Source: Eublepharis macularius | Lineage: Eukaryota; Chordata; Lepidosauria; Squamata; Eublepharidae | Direction of reading: 5' to 3' | Assembly: GCF_028583425.1 (NCBI RefSeq) | Contig: NC_072800.1 | Coordinates: 94,209,001-94,273,000 of the forward strand | Length of the DNA: 64,000 bases | Position numbers and translations under genes: made by a program | In this document: piece after piece, positions 19,522-29,678 of the stretch | Position numbering within the stretch: position 1 is the first letter of the stretch | Layout: each line of letters begins with the position of its first letter | Notes under the pieces: generated by a model | What the model was told of the DNA's origin: nothing | The model's input: the letters and a program-made list of their open reading frames with translations, nothing else | The model's database searches: none

Positions 19522-22500
19522 TTCTTTTTTGTGAAAAGGAAATACGCCCCCCACCCCCATAGTTGGCTCACCCAGAGACTCCCGTGCAGACAAATTGCAA
19601 AGAAGAGAGGACAGCAGATTCCTTGAGGTGCTGCTCCTCAAGCCTTGGGCCGCAACAAGTCTACACCAGCCTGCCTGCTCTCCACTCTAACGCATTCGTG
19701 GGGCTTGGGCTCGTTCTGGCCAGGAATTGTCAAGAATTGGTTCACTGCCCTCCTTCCCAAAGCAGAGACCCGCTTGCCCAAAGCGTTTCTTCTGGGGGCA
19801 GAGCTTCACGCCCTTCCCCACTGGGGCCTTCTACCCACCCACCTAGACCAGCCCCAGCTGTGTGGCTTGTGGGTGCCGTTTGGACTGGATCCCCCCAAAC
19901 CTCAATGAAGATTCTGAGGCAGCTGGAACGAGAGTGGTGTGGCAGGAGACCTGGATGGGAGGAACGGCCTCACTGAGCGAAGGGCCAAGCAGGCAGGCAG
20001 GCAGCCCAGTGGCTACAAGTGATCCCACCCGGTAGGACTTGAAAGACATCCAAGCGATGCAGAGCTGAGCTAGTCTAGAGTTTCCTTCTCAGCCATGCAC
20101 CAGGATTTGAGTCCAGCGACACCTTAGAGACCCACACGTTTTTCAGAGCAGAAGCTTTTGAGAGTCGGCGCTCCCTTCTTCCGACAGGCAAGGCATGGAG
20201 AGAGAACAAGGCAGAAGGTGTATGGGGTGGGCAGGCTTGAATAGAGAAGGCGGTCAAGTTGCAGCCCCCAGAGGATTGTAAAGCAGTAGCTAAGGAGACC
20301 CTGTCCAAGAAGACATTTTCAGTGGCTTCCTCCCCCTCCTGGCTCCGTGCCTTCTGCCAAGCTGTGCTCTTCACTAGGAAGGATAATTTCCCTGTCCCCC
20401 AAACCCTCCTCAATAGGTCCGGGAGGCTGGGGAGCAAGAGGAAATAACATCCTGTCTGAAGCCGCCTCTCGTGGCTGCTGCCCTCTGGTGCAAATTTGTC
20501 CAGCGGCTGCCAAGGATCCCAGGCTGGGCATTGAGGGCAGTGTGCAAAGCACTGGCTGGCTGCTGGGCAACCCCCGGGCCCTGGGGGAGGTGGTGAGCAG
20601 GCACTTTCATCTGCTTTATGGGTCCACATGAGCCACCCTTCATGTGTGGGGCCAGGATGCCTTGTGGGAGCTTTGGAGCATCCCCAGTGGGGTGGAGGGG
20701 CTTCCGGGCATGGCTAGGCCACAACCCTTTGGGGGCTGCCCTTAATGTGCTGCCCTGGGCTCCGACTGCCTATAGCTGGCTGTGCATGCACATGTGTGCC
20801 ATTTCCTTGATGCAGCAGCCTCGTCCTCACAGGCTGGTCCCTGGGGAGCCACTGCACACCTTCCGGAGCATGGCATCCTCTATTATTAATGGGCTCTCTG
20901 AAAGAGGATCCCGACAGCACTTTGGCTTCCGGTCCTTGTCAGGCGCCAATGCCCCCTCCTCCCCCTTGCATGTCAAGGTGGGCATGGGATGGCACCACTG
21001 GGCAGGTGGGGCTGCAAGCGCTGTGGCCTCTGTTCTATTGGAAGCTGGGTGGGAGCCAGAGGGCTTCTTACCCTCCCAACCCTGGCGGGATCAGGCCAAC
21101 AATCCACCTAGTCTGGTGGGCTGGCCCTGGTAGCAGCCAGAAGCCACAGGCAACAGTTCCCTCTGCTTTAGGCCCTCACTCCATGCTTTGTGTGCACAAG
21201 ACCCCAGGATCAGGCCCCAGCTTCTCTGCTGAAAGGTGAGGCCATTGCCCTGGCCTGGGGCCTTGAAGAGCTGCGCTAAGGCAGGCAGGAGGCGCCCGTG
21301 GCCTGAGGCACCTGCAGGTCACTGCTAGAATTGGAATGTGTGGATGAGCAGGGAGAATCAGCCATGCCTGCCCTGGTGCTGGGATCCTCCCAGGGACCCC
21401 TCCTGCTTCTCCGTTTTCTTGTTTCGGAGCTGCCTGACTCCAGGGCGATACCAATGCCTGGCATTTCGGACTTGCCTCTCAAGTTGTTTGAAGAAAATCC
21501 GATGAAAGACTCTGATGGGGCCCAGTGACCTACAGCATGGGAAGGGAAGCAGGAAGGTGTGTGGCAGAGAGCCCGGGAGCCACCCTCTTCAGCTCAGAAT
21601 AGGGGAGTATTGATTTTACATGCCTCGAAGCTATCTTTAGAGAGACAATGAGGCACACTACAAAGGCCCTGCAGAGTGAGCCGAGCTCCCCCCAAATTGC
21701 CCGGCAGGAGCAGACCAAACCTCTAGCATGCTGTTTCCAACAGTGGCCAGCTGGAAACCTCTGGGGCACACAGGAAGCATGAAGGCGGGTTAACAGTCCT
21801 TGGCTGTACCTTTATCTCGGCAGAGGTATAATAGGTATCAGTCACCGAGAGCCTTTCTACCACACCTCTCTCATCTGAGTCTTTGCAGCTTACAACGGGC
21901 CGGGCGAGAGGAGTGTAGGATTGGCATAAAACCCTCCAACACCCCAATGTGCAAAAAGATTGGACTGAAACATGACAAAAACATGGCAGTCAGCTTAGAA
22001 AATATTTTAACCCCACCTAAAAACAGGCTCACGCAAGGCCAATTCTGCTGAGATTCCACATCTGGGGTGGGGTGCCATCACTAAGGCCCCCCCCCGACCA
22101 ACCTCAGAAGACAAGGCCACAACAGACAGAAACCCCCGAGAACATGCAAGGCCAGGTGACATTCAAGTATTCGCTTTGGAAGTCAAAGCCGCTCCGGATT
22201 CTATGTAGTAACCAGCCGGAAGGCCTCACACTGGAGATGGGCTCGCTGTGGCGGTCATGTCCTCGCCTTCCCCTCTGTGTGACACTCTTAACCGATGCGC
22301 CTCTCTTGGACTGGCTGGTGTCTGAAACTCAGCGCCTGCTCTTCTGGTCCCCTGCTAGGTCTGAGCAACGGAGGACATGCGCTCCCCTCACTGTGTGCTT
22401 CTGTGCTCCGATGAGGAGGCAGCCAGGGTGACATGACAGCTGAAGGATGGGCCAGGATCACCAAAGGCAATACAAAGTGGAGCCAACTGGCCAAGAAAAT

Positions 22501-22590
22501 ACTGATGGAGCAGGCGGGCTCCATCTATTTGAGACCTGCGACCTGCTTGTGCGAACTTGGTCCCTCCTGGCTGTTTACATCTGGGGTGGG
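19522..22590. other. intergenic DNA; unassigned open segment at 20618-21133
   Basis: A diverged foldback-family arm lies at 20095-20190. A 171-codon plus-strand frame at 20618-21133 and an overlapping frame at 20889-21239 have no recognised homology and no start or splice context, so I regard them as non-coding or repeat-derived. Nothing else was recognised. Confidence 0.5.
20095..20190 (+). repeat. diverged foldback-family SINE (variant arm)
   Basis: The segment contains 'gatttgagtccagcgacacc', 'ttagagacccacacg', 'agcagaagcttttgagagtc' and 'gctcccttcttc'. This is the single-arm version of the family also seen at 44400-44545 and 60390-60480. Confidence 0.65.
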
Positions 22591-22597
22591 GTGGGGT

Positions 22598-22599
22598 GC

Positions 22600-22637
<38 letters not shown>
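22598..22637. repeat. compound (TG)n(AG)n microsatellite
   Basis: About ten TG units pass directly into about ten AG units, at the left border of an L2 fragment. Confidence 0.95.
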
Positions 22638-22639
22638 CG

Positions 22640-22965
22640 AATAACTTCTGTCCGGTTTCAAATGTACTATTCTTGTGCAAGGGGATGGAACAAGTGATGG
22701 CTGAGCAACATCAGGGATTCCTGAATGAAGCTGTTTGGATCCACTCCAGTCTGAATGCAAGCCTGGTCACGGGGCTGAAACGGCCTTGGTCACCCTGGGG
22801 GATTACTTGCACTGGGAGATGGACAAAGTAGTGCGACCCTGTTAATTTTCCTGGACTTCTCGGTAGCTTTTGCTACCATCAATCTGGACCACCTTTCAGG
22901 GTTGAGACTGGGAGGCAGAGTTTTGCAGTGGTTTTGGTCCTCCGTGAAGGCAGGCCTCTGAGTGT
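22640..22965 (+). mobile_element. L2-type LINE reverse transcriptase fragment (left part)
   Basis: The plus frame reads GMEQVMAEQHQGFLNEAVW and then a degraded TE-L-V-L stretch. These align with the MERVVAEQLQVFLND and GHGTETLLVALMD parts of the better L2 copy at 46755-48378. It is heavily decayed, with stops and frameshifts. Confidence 0.7.
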
Positions 22966-22969
22966 GGAG

Positions 22970-23330
22970 CGGGGAGGGGGGGGGACTGCTGCTGTGCCCC
23001 TTGGCCTCTTCCCCATGGGGATCCACCACGTTCTCTCCTGTCCCCGCACCGTTCGCCTGCCCCACAGGACAGGGGGTGGCCGGCTGCCCCATCCTGCGGG
23101 GCAGGCGAATGGCACGGCCGGCCCCGCGGCCCCCCGCGCTGCCTTTTGCCTGCCCTGCAGGACAGGGGCTGCGCGGCAAGCCGGCTGCCCCATCCTGTGG
23201 GGCAGGCGAAAGGCAGAGTGGGGGGCTGTGAGGCGGGGGGGCTGCTGCCTGCGCCCTCTGGCAGCTGCTCCCGGCGCTCCCTCCCTGGTGGCGCCGGGGG
23301 CAGACTACCCCCCCCTTGATCCGTCCCTGC
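22970..23330. repeat. GC-rich module with paired inverted and tandem units
   Basis: The unit 'ttcgcctgccccacaggaca' with 'ccatcctgcggggcaggcga' forms one hairpin (about 23048-23110). A second, related hairpin runs from 'ttttgcctgccctgcaggac' to 'ccatcctgtggggcaggcga' (about 23143-23211). The module interrupts the L2 element between its reverse transcriptase and C-terminal parts and is far richer in G+C than either flank. Confidence 0.65.
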
Positions 23331-23334
23331 TGCA

Positions 23335-24415
23335 GTGTGCTGTATGTGGGGCTGCTCTTGAAGACTGTCCAGAAGCTGAAATTGGTACAGAATGCTGCAG
23401 CCAGAGCGTTGACTGGCGTGGGTCACAGGGACCAAATCACTCCGGTCTTGTTCCGTCTGCACTTCCTCCCAATTTTGTTTCCAGGCACAACTCAATTTGT
23501 TGGTATTGAACTTGGCTCAGGGCCAGCATACCTTAAGGGCCACCTTCTCCTTATATTAACCTACTTCTCAACCGCAGTAATCTTGAGAGGCCTTGCTTTG
23601 GGTGCCCCCACCCTCTAAGACTAGATGGGCGGCAATCCTGAGAAAGGGCCTTCTCGGTGGTGGTGCCAAAAGTTGCAATTTCCTCCCCAGGGAGTTTTGT
23701 CTGTGTCCCCGTCATTGTCTTCCACCAGCCGGTGAAAATTTTTGTTTTGTTTGGTGTACCCTCAGTAATCTTACTGTTCCTCCTCCCTGGCTGTGTATGT
23801 GTTATATTTTTACTGCGTTTATTACTGAATTTCTATATTGTTCAAAATGTAATCACTGGTTTAATGTATTTTGTTAGCCCAACGGTGGCCCATTCAGTCC
23901 AGTATCCTGTCTCACACAGTGGCCAACCAGTTGCCCCGAGGGCCAAAAGAGCAGGTCGAGGCAGTAGCCTCTTCCTCCCAGCACTGGGATTCATGTTGAC
24001 TGCCTCTGAATATGGAAGCTCCCTGGATTCTTGCTGAGAGCTCAGGCAGCAACACCACCCAGCACTGCAACGTCTGCTGGCTGTTCCATAGGCTTTGAGG
24101 GTCTCTTCTGCTAGTGCTTGCTCCCCGGCTTTTGTCAGCACTGCCCAGGCCCTCTGGAAGAGGCTCCCAGAACTTGGCAGCCCCCTGGGTCACAAGGCAT
24201 GCAAGACAGAAACTGTTGAGATCTTTGGAGCCTCCCCTCATACTGGAAAAGATTTGGGACTTCAGGGGCAAGGATCTGTTAAACGGATGTCATTTGGGTT
24301 TTGATACTTTTTTGGCATCTTACCTTGTTTGAATTTTTATTTTTACTAACTGCTTTGAGTCCCAGTTATCCAGAGAAATGGGTGGCTTTAAGTATTTTAA
24401 ATAAATAACCTGCCT
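23335..24415 (+). mobile_element. L2-type LINE C-terminal and 3' part, with nested repeat
   Basis: The frame includes KLKLVQNAAARALTGVGHRD and QITPVLFRLHFLPI, typical of the C-terminal region of L2 reverse transcriptases (compare KLQLVQNAAARVVARAPIMA at 47582-48289). The 3' end has 'ttttaaataaataac' like other L2 tails here. A different interspersed repeat sits inside at 23880-24030. Confidence 0.75.
23880..24030 (+). repeat. interspersed repeat nested in L2
   Basis: The words 'tggcccattcagtccagtat', 'cctgtctcacacagtggcca' and 'tgactgcctctgaatatgga' match the repeat type at 9750-9975 and 25487-25720. Confidence 0.6.
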
Positions 24416-25486
24416 CCACCCCAAACCAGCGCGCAAGTGGTGTGGCTGGAGAATAGGCTCTGCGCAGGACGGGACTTCCCAAAGCATCTTTGGAGAGGAA
24501 GAGTGCATTTTCTTCCAGCAGGGGGCATGCAGGAGATATTTCCAACTTGCCCAGTTCCTCTCAAGTCTCCTTGGGAAGAAGTTCCTCACGGGGGGAGAAG
24601 TCTGCTAACTGCCCTGTGCCTTGATATGCCTTTTCAGTTCCATAGGAAAGAAGTCCTCTCAACGGAGCGGCGACCACAGGACAAGCGTGGTCAGCAGCAC
24701 TCAGGCACCCCTCTTCCTGCTCATCCTCATGTGGGGCTCCCTAATTTGGCCAGAAATGAACCTCCTTAAACCAAGCACTCATGAAGGATGCTTGTTTGGG
24801 GAAGACCTCAATTTGTGATACAGTCTCGTTTTATTTCCATAAAAGGTTGCTGAGAGGATCAATTTCAGCTTGCAGTGAGAGCATTACACAAGCCCCCTCA
24901 AAGAAGAGAGCGACCCCGTCTTCAGCTTTACAACCCCCTGAAGCCTGGGAAGGGGGAGGCCACACTGGAGCAGGGCGGCACCCACAATGGGCAGTGCTGT
25001 TCCTAGAGAGCTGGGCCAGGCCTGGACTTGTGGTAGCCAAGTCACTGACAGGCCGCCGTGCATACTAAACCGAGAGAGGCCCCCCGTGCACCTTCCCAGC
25101 CCGCCAACCTCTTTCAAGGGCTCATTGTTCCCAGCAACAGGATTGGCTCTTTCAATGCAAAGGATTAGTTCCATCCGTTCGGGAGCCGAGGCGCTCAGCA
25201 TCTCAATGAAGGCCAAACGAAGCTCCAGTAGGAAGGGGGGAGAAGACGACTCGGAGCCATTTGAATGGTGGCGCTAACATGAGGCTGGGTGAAGCGAAGA
25301 TACTTGCCCACAGGACTTTCCCCTGGACACGATCGACTTCCAACAGGGTTGTCACGCATGCAAAGCAACTATTAAACAAAATGCCCCACCAGCGCAAAGA
25401 CTTAAAGACACTTCTGCCTCATCCAGTGTTACACTTAAATCAGCAGACACACACACACACACACTCTTGACTTTAAATATTAGGAC
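24416..25486. other. intergenic segment with an unassigned minus-strand frame and an AATAAA
   Basis: On the minus strand a frame open from about 25273 to 24884 includes RHHSNGSESSSPPFLLELRL and AFIEMLSASAPERMELILCI. It is followed by AATAAA near 24828. I do not recognise it. It could be a distal part of a SMARCC1 3' UTR, a non-coding transcript or an old mobile element. A (CA)n microsatellite lies at 25448-25467. Confidence 0.35.
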
Positions 25487-26775
25487 ACGAGAAGCCCTGC
25501 TGGTCAGACCAGTGGCCCATCGATCCCTGCATCCTGCTTCCATCAGCAGCCAGCGATACGCCAGAGGAGGCCACAAACGGGCCTGCATCTGACAATCATG
25601 GGTATGGCCACCTCTGAACCCAGCGGTCCTCTTTTGTTCTCGTGGCTGACAGCTGGCAATCAACCTCTCCTCCATAAATCTCTCTCGCCCCCTTCTAAAT
25701 CCATCCGAGGCGCTGGCCATCACACCTTGTGGCAGTGAATTCTGCAGGTCAACTGCCTGGTGTGTAAAACAGTTCCTTGCATTGTCTGCCCTGGATCTGC
25801 TGCTAGTTTCACGGGGTGAGCCACTACTCTGTCCACTTTCCCAATACTAGGCCCGTTTCATACACCGTTATCGCGTTATTCCCCCTCAGTGGCCTTTTTT
25901 CCAGCTCTAAAGCCCCAGATGCCTCCTCTTGTAGTGGAGCTGCTCTGACCCCACGAGCCTCCTCCCCCTCTGGAATTTCCTTTATAAATGCAATGACCGG
26001 AACTATACACACGATTCCAAATGGAGCCTTTCCAGGGACTTGAGTAAGACATTACTTTACTCGCAGTTTAATTATTTTCAGGTCCTTCCCTGAGGATTTC
26101 TCTCTCTTCTATAGCAGGAGTTGCAGAATTGAAACAGGCATCTACTTTGGGGGCCCTGGCACTAGCTCCCCCCCCCCGACATTTATGCTCCTCAAACCTC
26201 ATTGTAGTTCTGTAGAAAGAAACACGGATGAAACCAGGAGGCACAAAACATGGCATCTGCTCAACGTGAAGCAAGCAAAGCCCGAGAGCCCACTATGACC
26301 CCCAGGTCTCTCTCCTTCTCCGTCTCAGCAAGTTCAGACCCCGTTCGCATATTCTTGAAGTGGGTTTTTTTTTTGTTCCAATGGGCATCACCTCACACTT
26401 ACCTATCTTGAACTTCATTTGCCACATTGTTGCCCACCCACCCAATTTGGCCACTAGACTGTTCACCCCCCGTTCCAGATAATTTATGAACAAATTAAAT
26501 AGCGCCGGCCCCAATCTCGATCCTTGTGGGAGCCCACCGCTTATGTTCCTCCGTTGTGAGAACTTTCTATGCCTTCCTACTGTCTGCTTCATGCCCTTCA
26601 ACCCATTTTTAATCCCTAAGAGGACCTGGCCGCGTACCCAGAAGGCATCGGTGAGGAATGTTATCAAAAGCAAGGGGTGTGGATTTTCTGCCCTGGGCAC
26701 TGAAAAGTCTGGGTCCAGCCTTGAGCAGAGGCACAGTTTGGACTGCTTTCCATTTAGCTCCCCCTCAATAAATCC
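25487..26775 (-). mobile_element. CR1-type LINE, 5'-truncated and degraded
   Basis: On the minus strand the frame at 26700-26293 includes SGGLPQGSRLGPALFNLFIN, the CR1 form of the reverse transcriptase PQGS...LGP...LF motif. The expected aspartate-rich active site that follows is lost. The 3' part (25487-25860) contains 'gtggcagtgaattctgcagg' and the interspersed-repeat words seen at 9750. It lies just beyond the inferred SMARCC1 polyadenylation site, in the same orientation as the gene. Confidence 0.75.
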
Positions 26776-26799
26776 ACTGGTCAGAGACTTACTTGTCTG

Positions 26800-28594
26800 T
26801 TAAAAAAACCCGCATTTTTATTTCACAAAATTGGGTGGCTGCGCTGCAGGAACAAAGTTTGTTTTTCCACACATTTGAGCAGACTGGAAGAAAAAAGTCA
26901 CCCCTTTGTTCATTTGTACAGAAAGACGACCGTGTGAACCGTTCGGAGGACAGCGCAGGACACAGTCAAAAGCTGAGTAAAAAACAAGTTCTCCATCTAG
27001 AACTTTTACATCTGAAGTGGATCTCGCTAAAAACAACCTGAGGATATTAATCTAAAGAGGACATTGTTTGGAATCTCCATTCCACGCTGTTCCGAAGACG
27101 TGGGGAGGGGGGGAAGGAAGTTTCCCCTCGGAGTGGGTGGGGGCGCGTGCGCGTGGGGGGGGGGGATACGTCACAGCAGGGGGACAGAGTCGCTCTCCTC
27201 CCCCAGGCAGCCGGAGCGGATTCTCAAAGGCAGCACAGGGAGAATAGGAAGTAGCAAGGCAGAACCAGTCCCGAAGCCCATCTTCTTTCCTGCTGCGATG
27301 GAGCTATAAGCAAAGTTGTCAATCCTGGCTTCCTTTTGGGGTACACAAGGAAAATGAGGAGGGACCCTGGTGCCTGCCAGTGGGAACCACCTTGCCATGA
27401 GAGGTAATGGTGTGGACAGGCGTACCGGACAGCTTAGGATGAGAAGGGTCCCTCTGCAAAGTTGACAACAGGTTGCCATCTACCCTAACTGAAGTTTCCC
27501 AGCTACACGGGAACTTCTTGGAAAGTGGCAGACAACGGGAATGGTAATGGGATAGAGAGGAATGCCCAAGAAGCGGGCACAGAGCAGGGAGGGTGGCAAC
27601 CCAGAATTTTACTGGAGTAGAAAAGGATACCCCTTTGTCCCACTATGTAGTACCACGATTGCTATCCTTGACTAGGCCTGGGGAATGGATGGAATGTGTT
27701 GAAGATCAGCAGGTGGCAGTGACGGGGTGGGTGGGTGGGAGGCCTACGTGAGAGGAGGTGGCAAAATGAGTAGTATCTTTCTCAACTACCATCAGGGCAA
27801 TTCCAAAAAGGAATCAAGTACCGTTTTTTTCCCTTGCTGACTGTGCTGCCCCATCCCCCTCACCTGGCTGCAAGAGGTAGTTCTGCTAGTGACACCCAAC
27901 ATGGTCTCACGTGCTAGCACTTCACTGCTGCCTACAGGCATCCACTGGCTTGCTCACTTAGAAGAATCACACACAAGGTATGCTCAAAAAAAGGACAGAG
28001 AACAGTGGATTTCCTTCCTCCCTCGGCTGCTGCACTGTGTACAGGAAAGAGCGGGGGGGGGAGAGGAGTCATGTCAGCCGCTTCCCCTCTCCCTTTGCCT
28101 GCTGAAAAGACGGGAGCTGGAAACACTGCCACCACTGCAGAGGGCTTATGCCAATCGATCCGGAGCCTGGCTAATCGAGACTTCCTCTTCCCACTCCAGA
28201 GCTCAGCCAGGCTCCTGAAAACGGCCCCCTGCAGACCCTCAAGCCAGTGCGAATCAGGCTGCTCAGGCCAGGGGGATCCCCCTTGACCCCCCCATCCTTT
28301 TGCACCCCTGCCCACACTGCAGCACCTTGGTACTTTGCTGAAGCAGCCCCACTGGAGAGGCCGTCAGCTGAGCTGAGAGAGCCCCGAGGCCGAAATACAA
28401 AGCACCAAGAAGCGGCAGCAGAAGCCTGTTGTGTGGCCCTGGCAGGCAAGCAAGGCCCAGAGCGTGGAGGCCAAGCTGCCTGCCGGTGCGCCCAGGGAAC
28501 CCAAGCCGTAGAAAGGAGGGGCGAGGGACGGAGGAAGGGTGGGGTTTTGGTTGCTACTGGCACAGCACGACCAATTCCTTGTTGCTGGACCGCG
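26800..28594 (-). other. SMARCC1: SMARCC1 3' UTR (inferred)
   Basis: The sequence from the stop codon to just past the AATAAA at 26817-26822 has no coding frame that fits SMARCC1 and few recognisable repeats, unlike both neighbours. Its length of about 1.8 kb is reasonable for this gene. The exact cleavage site is not determined, and alternative distal ends are possible. Confidence 0.6.
26817..26822 (-). promoter_or_regulatory. SMARCC1: polyadenylation signal AATAAA, SMARCC1
   Basis: The minus strand reads AATAAAAATGCGGG followed by a T-rich stretch, the usual hexamer followed by a U-rich downstream element. It is the first strong candidate that sits directly before a CR1 element. Confidence 0.6.
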
Positions 28595-28680
28595 TCAGGG
28601 AGCGGTGGAGGGCGGTGGAGCTCCTGCAGGAGGCGGAGTTACCCCGTCGGCTGGAGGTGGCTGCTGTGGTGGTGCAGGAT
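28595..28680 (-). CDS. SMARCC1: SMARCC1 last coding exon (C-terminus and stop)
   Basis: After 'ctttccctgcag' the exon gives AT, completing Tyr with the T left by the previous exon. It then encodes PAPPQQPPPADGVTPPPAG and a short APPPSTAP end before TGA at 28597-28595. The known mammalian C-terminus has the same pattern: YPPPP, a Gln/Pro stretch, PADGV, and an Ala/Pro-rich end. This very short exon is absent from simple open-frame lists and is identified by phase, acceptor and homology. The Pro/Gln-rich tail is presumed disordered and is shorter than in human. Confidence 0.93.
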
Positions 28681-29516
28681 CTGCAGGGAAAGAAAGGGGT
28701 CTGACATAACGCTCAGCAGCAGCAGCAGCCGGCGCTGTCCCACACAAGCTCTGCTGGCAGCAAAACCCTCGTGTTACTGGGAGGCTTTTAAAACTGAGGG
28801 TAAATTTCCAATTCTTCTCAACATCCAGGCAGCAGAACCCACACCTGGAATTGCACCATCTCTTTGCCAGTCTTTGGAACCCCCTCTCCAGGGAGGGGAA
28901 AACGGTTCTGTCCTGCTGTCTTCCCCTTTCCTGAAGGAAGCTGGTATCCGGTTTCCTTGTGTTTCACTAGTGGACTGGTTTCATCCAGTTGGTGGTTGCC
29001 CTTAGCACTTTAGTGAAAAAGGCAGGCAGAAATATTCTAAATAAGGTCAGAAGAGTGAACTTGTCTCCTGGCCACTAGGCAGTGCTACCCCAGAGGCAAA
29101 GACTGCCCTCCACACAACTAAGAGGAAAAGAAACTTTTAAAATAGAAAATTTTCATTGGTAAAAGAAAGACAATGAAGACAACATGCATCCAGGACGCCC
29201 ACTGCCTCCTACTGGGCAGAGAGGGCAGCGCATCGTATTAGCCCCAGCTCAGCCCCAGCTCCTTGGCACGTGGGAGCTAAGCAGGGTTTGCCGCCGCCGC
29301 TAGTACTTGGATGGGAGAGCACTAAGGAAGACGGGGGTTTCTAGGCAGAGGAAGGCAACGGCAAACCACCCCTGATCATCTGTTGCCTGGAACGCCCCAC
29401 AGACTCATGAGTCTGCTGTGACTCGATGGCACGTGCTTCTTAAGATCAAGGAAGATCACGCATTTCGATGAGTAGATGGGGCCCGATGGCGTTCTGAACA
29501 CGTGAAGGCCACTTAC
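28681..29516 (-). other. SMARCC1: SMARCC1 last intron
   Basis: This 836-base intron has a GTAAGT donor at 29516 and a CAG acceptor at 28681. It contains the 5S-type SINE at 29225-29445. The rest (28700-29220) shows nothing recognisable. Confidence 0.9.
29225..29445 (+). repeat. 5S-rRNA-derived SINE with BovB-like tail
   Basis: The head includes 'gggagctaagcagggtt' and 'tagtacttggatgggaga', which are the internal promoter region of 5S rRNA (AAGCTAAGCAGGGT and TAGTACTTGGATGGGAGAC). The tail includes 'ggcaacggcaaaccacccct' and 'tgctgtgactcgatggcac', the BovB-type 3' end used by squamate SINEs. It is a SINE, not a 5S gene, because the 5S body is incomplete and fused to the tail. Confidence 0.85.
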
Positions 29517-29678
29517 ACAAGCCGTTGGGAGAAGCCAGTGGCCCCCGAGGTCCAGCCACGTTCCCTGCTGCTGGTGATGTACCCGGCTGCGGAGTGCTGC
29601 CGCTGGCTGCCGCTGTCTGCATCATCCGGCTGGGCATGGGCTGCCCAGGAATCATGGAGCCTGGCCCCAGGATCTGAC
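29517..29678 (-). CDS. SMARCC1: SMARCC1 penultimate coding exon (Pro/Gly/Met-rich tail)
   Basis: The exon enters after the first base of a Gly codon and encodes GQILGPGSMIPGQPMPSRMM, then QTAAASGSTPQPGTSPAAGN and VAGPRGPLASPNGL, plus one base. Mammalian SMARCC1 has the same order (PGPGSMMPGQHMPGRM ... NILGPRVPLTAPNGM). The acceptor is 'cccttctgcag' and the donor GTAAGT. The exon of 162 bases keeps the phase 1 to phase 1 pattern. This disordered low-complexity tail is less conserved than the coiled coil upstream. Confidence 0.96.

Noticed and set aside
20618-21239. Overlapping plus-strand frames of 171 and 116 codons as a possible gene
   Set aside because: Two frames overlap, there is no recognised domain and no supported start, splice or polyadenylation context.
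29225-29340. Possible 5S rRNA gene
   Set aside because: Only part of the 5S sequence is present and it is fused to a SINE tail.
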